Below are positions 62,887 through 64,000 of a DNA stretch of 64,000 nt, one piece after another; the first letter of the stretch is position 1, and every line of letters begins with the position of its first letter. A model generated the notes under the pieces. That model had not been told where the DNA came from, did not search any database, and worked only from the letters and a program-made list of their open reading frames with translations. Source of the DNA: Hydractinia symbiolongicarpus (Eukaryota; Cnidaria; Hydrozoa; Anthoathecata; Hydractiniidae); contig NC_079882.1 in assembly GCF_029227915.1 (NCBI RefSeq), forward strand, positions 31,240,001 through 31,304,000. Reading direction: 5' to 3'. The position numbers and the translations under genes are program-made.

Positions 62887-64000
62887 GGAAATCGCGGGTG
62901 TTCGTTTGCCGGCGATTAAACTTCTTTTATTCAGCGTCTCATCAAAAATGAAAACATTTTCGAAAACTACAAGTCTCATGCGTTTTAGTGGTGAAAAAAT
63001 AATTTAAAAAATCGTTCGGGAAATGAGTTTACTCCCTGGGTACTTTCTTTGTATACTTTTGAATATACGGGCCGACTCCGGGATTTACGGGAAATCACGT
63101 GTTTTCGTTTGCCGGCGATTAAACTTCTTTTATTCAGCGTCTCATCAAAAATGAAAACATTTTTAAAAACTACAAGTCTCATGCGTTTTAGTGCTGAAAA
63201 AATAATTTAAAAAATCGTTCGAGAAATGAGTTTACTTCTTGGGTACTTTCTTTGTATACTTTTGGCTATACGGGCCGAGTCCGGGATTTACGGGAAATCG
63301 CGGGTTTTCGTTTGCCGGCGATTAAACTTCTTTTATTGAGCGTCTCATCAAAAATGAAAACATTTTTGAAAACTACAAGTCTCATGCGTTTTACTGGTAA
63401 AAAAATAATTTAAAAAATCGTACGGGAAATGAGTTTACTCCCTGGGTACTTCCTTTGTATACTTTTGACTATACGGGCCGGATCCGGGATTTACGCGAAA
63501 TCGCGGATTCTCGTTTGCCGGCGATTACACTTCTTTTATTCAGCGTCTCATCAAAAATGAAAACATTTTTGAAAACTACAAGTCTCATGCGTTTTAGTGC
63601 TAAAAAACTAATTTAAAAAATCGTTTGTGAAATGAGTTTACTCCCTGGGTACTTTCTTTATATACTTTTGACTATACGGTCCGACTCCGGGATTTACGGG
63701 AAATCGCGTGTTTTCGTTTGCCGGCGATTAAACTTCTTTTATTCAGCGTCTCATCAAAAATGAAAACATTTTAAAAACTACAAGTCTCATGCGTTTTAGT
63801 GCTGAAAAAATAATTTAAAAAATCGTTCGGGAAATGAGTTTACTCCCTGGGTACTTTCTTTGTATACTTTTGACTATACGGACCGAGTCCGGGATTTACG
63901 GGAAATCGCTGGTTTTCGTTTGCCGGCGATTAAACTTCTTTTATTCAGCGTCTCATCAAAAATGAAAACATTTTTGAAAACTACAAGTCTCATGCGTTTT

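Larger units (their letters stand above)
14128..64000. repeat. Satellite B tandem array, ~203-bp monomer
   Basis: Continuous head-to-tail array running to the end of the window, about 245 monomers. Sample phase marks (the g of 'gtttactccc') at 14305, 14506, 14708, 14910, 15113 and 15316 give spacings of 201-203 bp, and longer offsets are multiples of ~202.9 (2031 for 10 units, 1826 for 9, 1216 for 6). A monomer alternates a GC-rich half ('gggccgagtccgggatttacgggaaatcgcggg') with an AT-rich half ending in phased A/T tracts ('gaaaaaataatttaaaaaatcg'). All units I followed are in the same orientation. There is no gene inside; the family is not recognised. Confidence 0.97.
32200..64000. repeat. 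Distal satellite B domain, homogenised with new variants
   Basis: From about 32.2 kb the units are more alike and three new types become frequent: 'gggccgagccggg' (one base shorter than GAGTCCGGG, with 'gctggcgattgcac'), first seen near 32240; 'ggccggatccggg' with 'cgcggattttcg', first at 32645; and 'ggccgactccggg' with CACGTG, first at 33887. The 'aatttgcggg' type is absent, and the 'ccaaacccgag' type survives only as four nearly identical copies (near 49071, 50694, 52520 and 57793). This suggests a more recently amplified domain. Confidence 0.65.

Noticed and set aside
14128-64000. CENP-B box in satellite B
   Set aside because: I compared the TTCGnnnnAnnCGGG pattern on both strands with 'gttcgggaaatgag', 'ttttcgtttgccggcg' and 'ccgggatttacgcgaa'. 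None fits; the last is close only if a base is added to the spacing.
14128-64000. CRISPR array
   Set aside because: Periodic repeats with variation could be mistaken for one, but the whole 203-bp unit is homologous with no unique spacers between short repeats, and no cas-like genes are present.
1-64000. Common origin of A and B
   Set aside because: Short shared strings (TTCAGCG, TTTTTGAAA) exist but their order and spacing differ, and they are too short to support homology.
1-64000. Transposon, rRNA, tRNA or telomere repeats inside the arrays
   Set aside because: I found no stretch that leaves the A or B monomer phase for more than a few tens of bases, no TTAGGG/TTTAGGG/TTAGG-type tracts, no terminal inverted repeats with target duplications, and no tRNA-like or rRNA-like segments.

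Overview
The whole window is tandem satellite DNA. I found no protein-coding gene, RNA gene, transposon, CRISPR array or unique-sequence island. The pattern (tens of kilobases of head-to-tail repeats, nested higher-order repeats, moderately AT-rich) is that of a eukaryotic heterochromatic block such as a centromeric, pericentromeric or subtelomeric satellite domain. I do not recognise either satellite by name and cannot assign a species; insect, other animal or plant all remain possible.

Layout. Positions 1-14127 are satellite A, with a monomer of about 373 bp. Using a fixed phase mark (the TTCAAT that begins the shared 'aagtcccacag' box) I located 38 monomer starts. Of the 37 intervals, 36 are 370-374 bp and one is 314 bp, because of an internal deletion at 5262-5278. 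At 14125-14127 the A array stops in mid-monomer and joins, through a 3-bp TAT overlap, satellite B, which fills 14128-64000 with roughly 245 monomers of about 203 bp. Every monomer I followed in both arrays lies in the same orientation.

Internal organisation. Neither array is a simple string of identical units. A holds repeated multi-monomer cassettes at exact multiples of 373 bp (offsets of 1492 and 5222 bp). B contains several recognisable monomer subfamilies and a series of local higher-order units of 3, 4, 5, 6, 7, 8, 9 and 10 monomers. Several are present as two adjacent copies with a chimeric monomer at the join, the expected product of unequal crossing-over. The A-proximal end of B (14.1-32 kb) carries more diverged and more diverse monomers. 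The distal part (32-64 kb) is more homogenised and has gained new variants: a CCGGATCCGG palindrome, a CACGTG motif and a one-base-deleted GAGCCGGG type.

Motifs. Nearly every B monomer carries a 22-bp dyad (9-bp arms, 4-base loop) and a smaller GATTT/AAATC dyad. One B subfamily (27 intact members counted) has acquired a fourth G-run and so meets the canonical G-quadruplex pattern. Most A monomers carry a GCGCT/AGCGC dyad. These recurring structures, the higher-order units and the A/B junction are the points of interest. The short open frames of 60-84 codons are by-products of the repeats: neither 203 nor 373 is a multiple of three, so no frame can pass from one monomer to the next.
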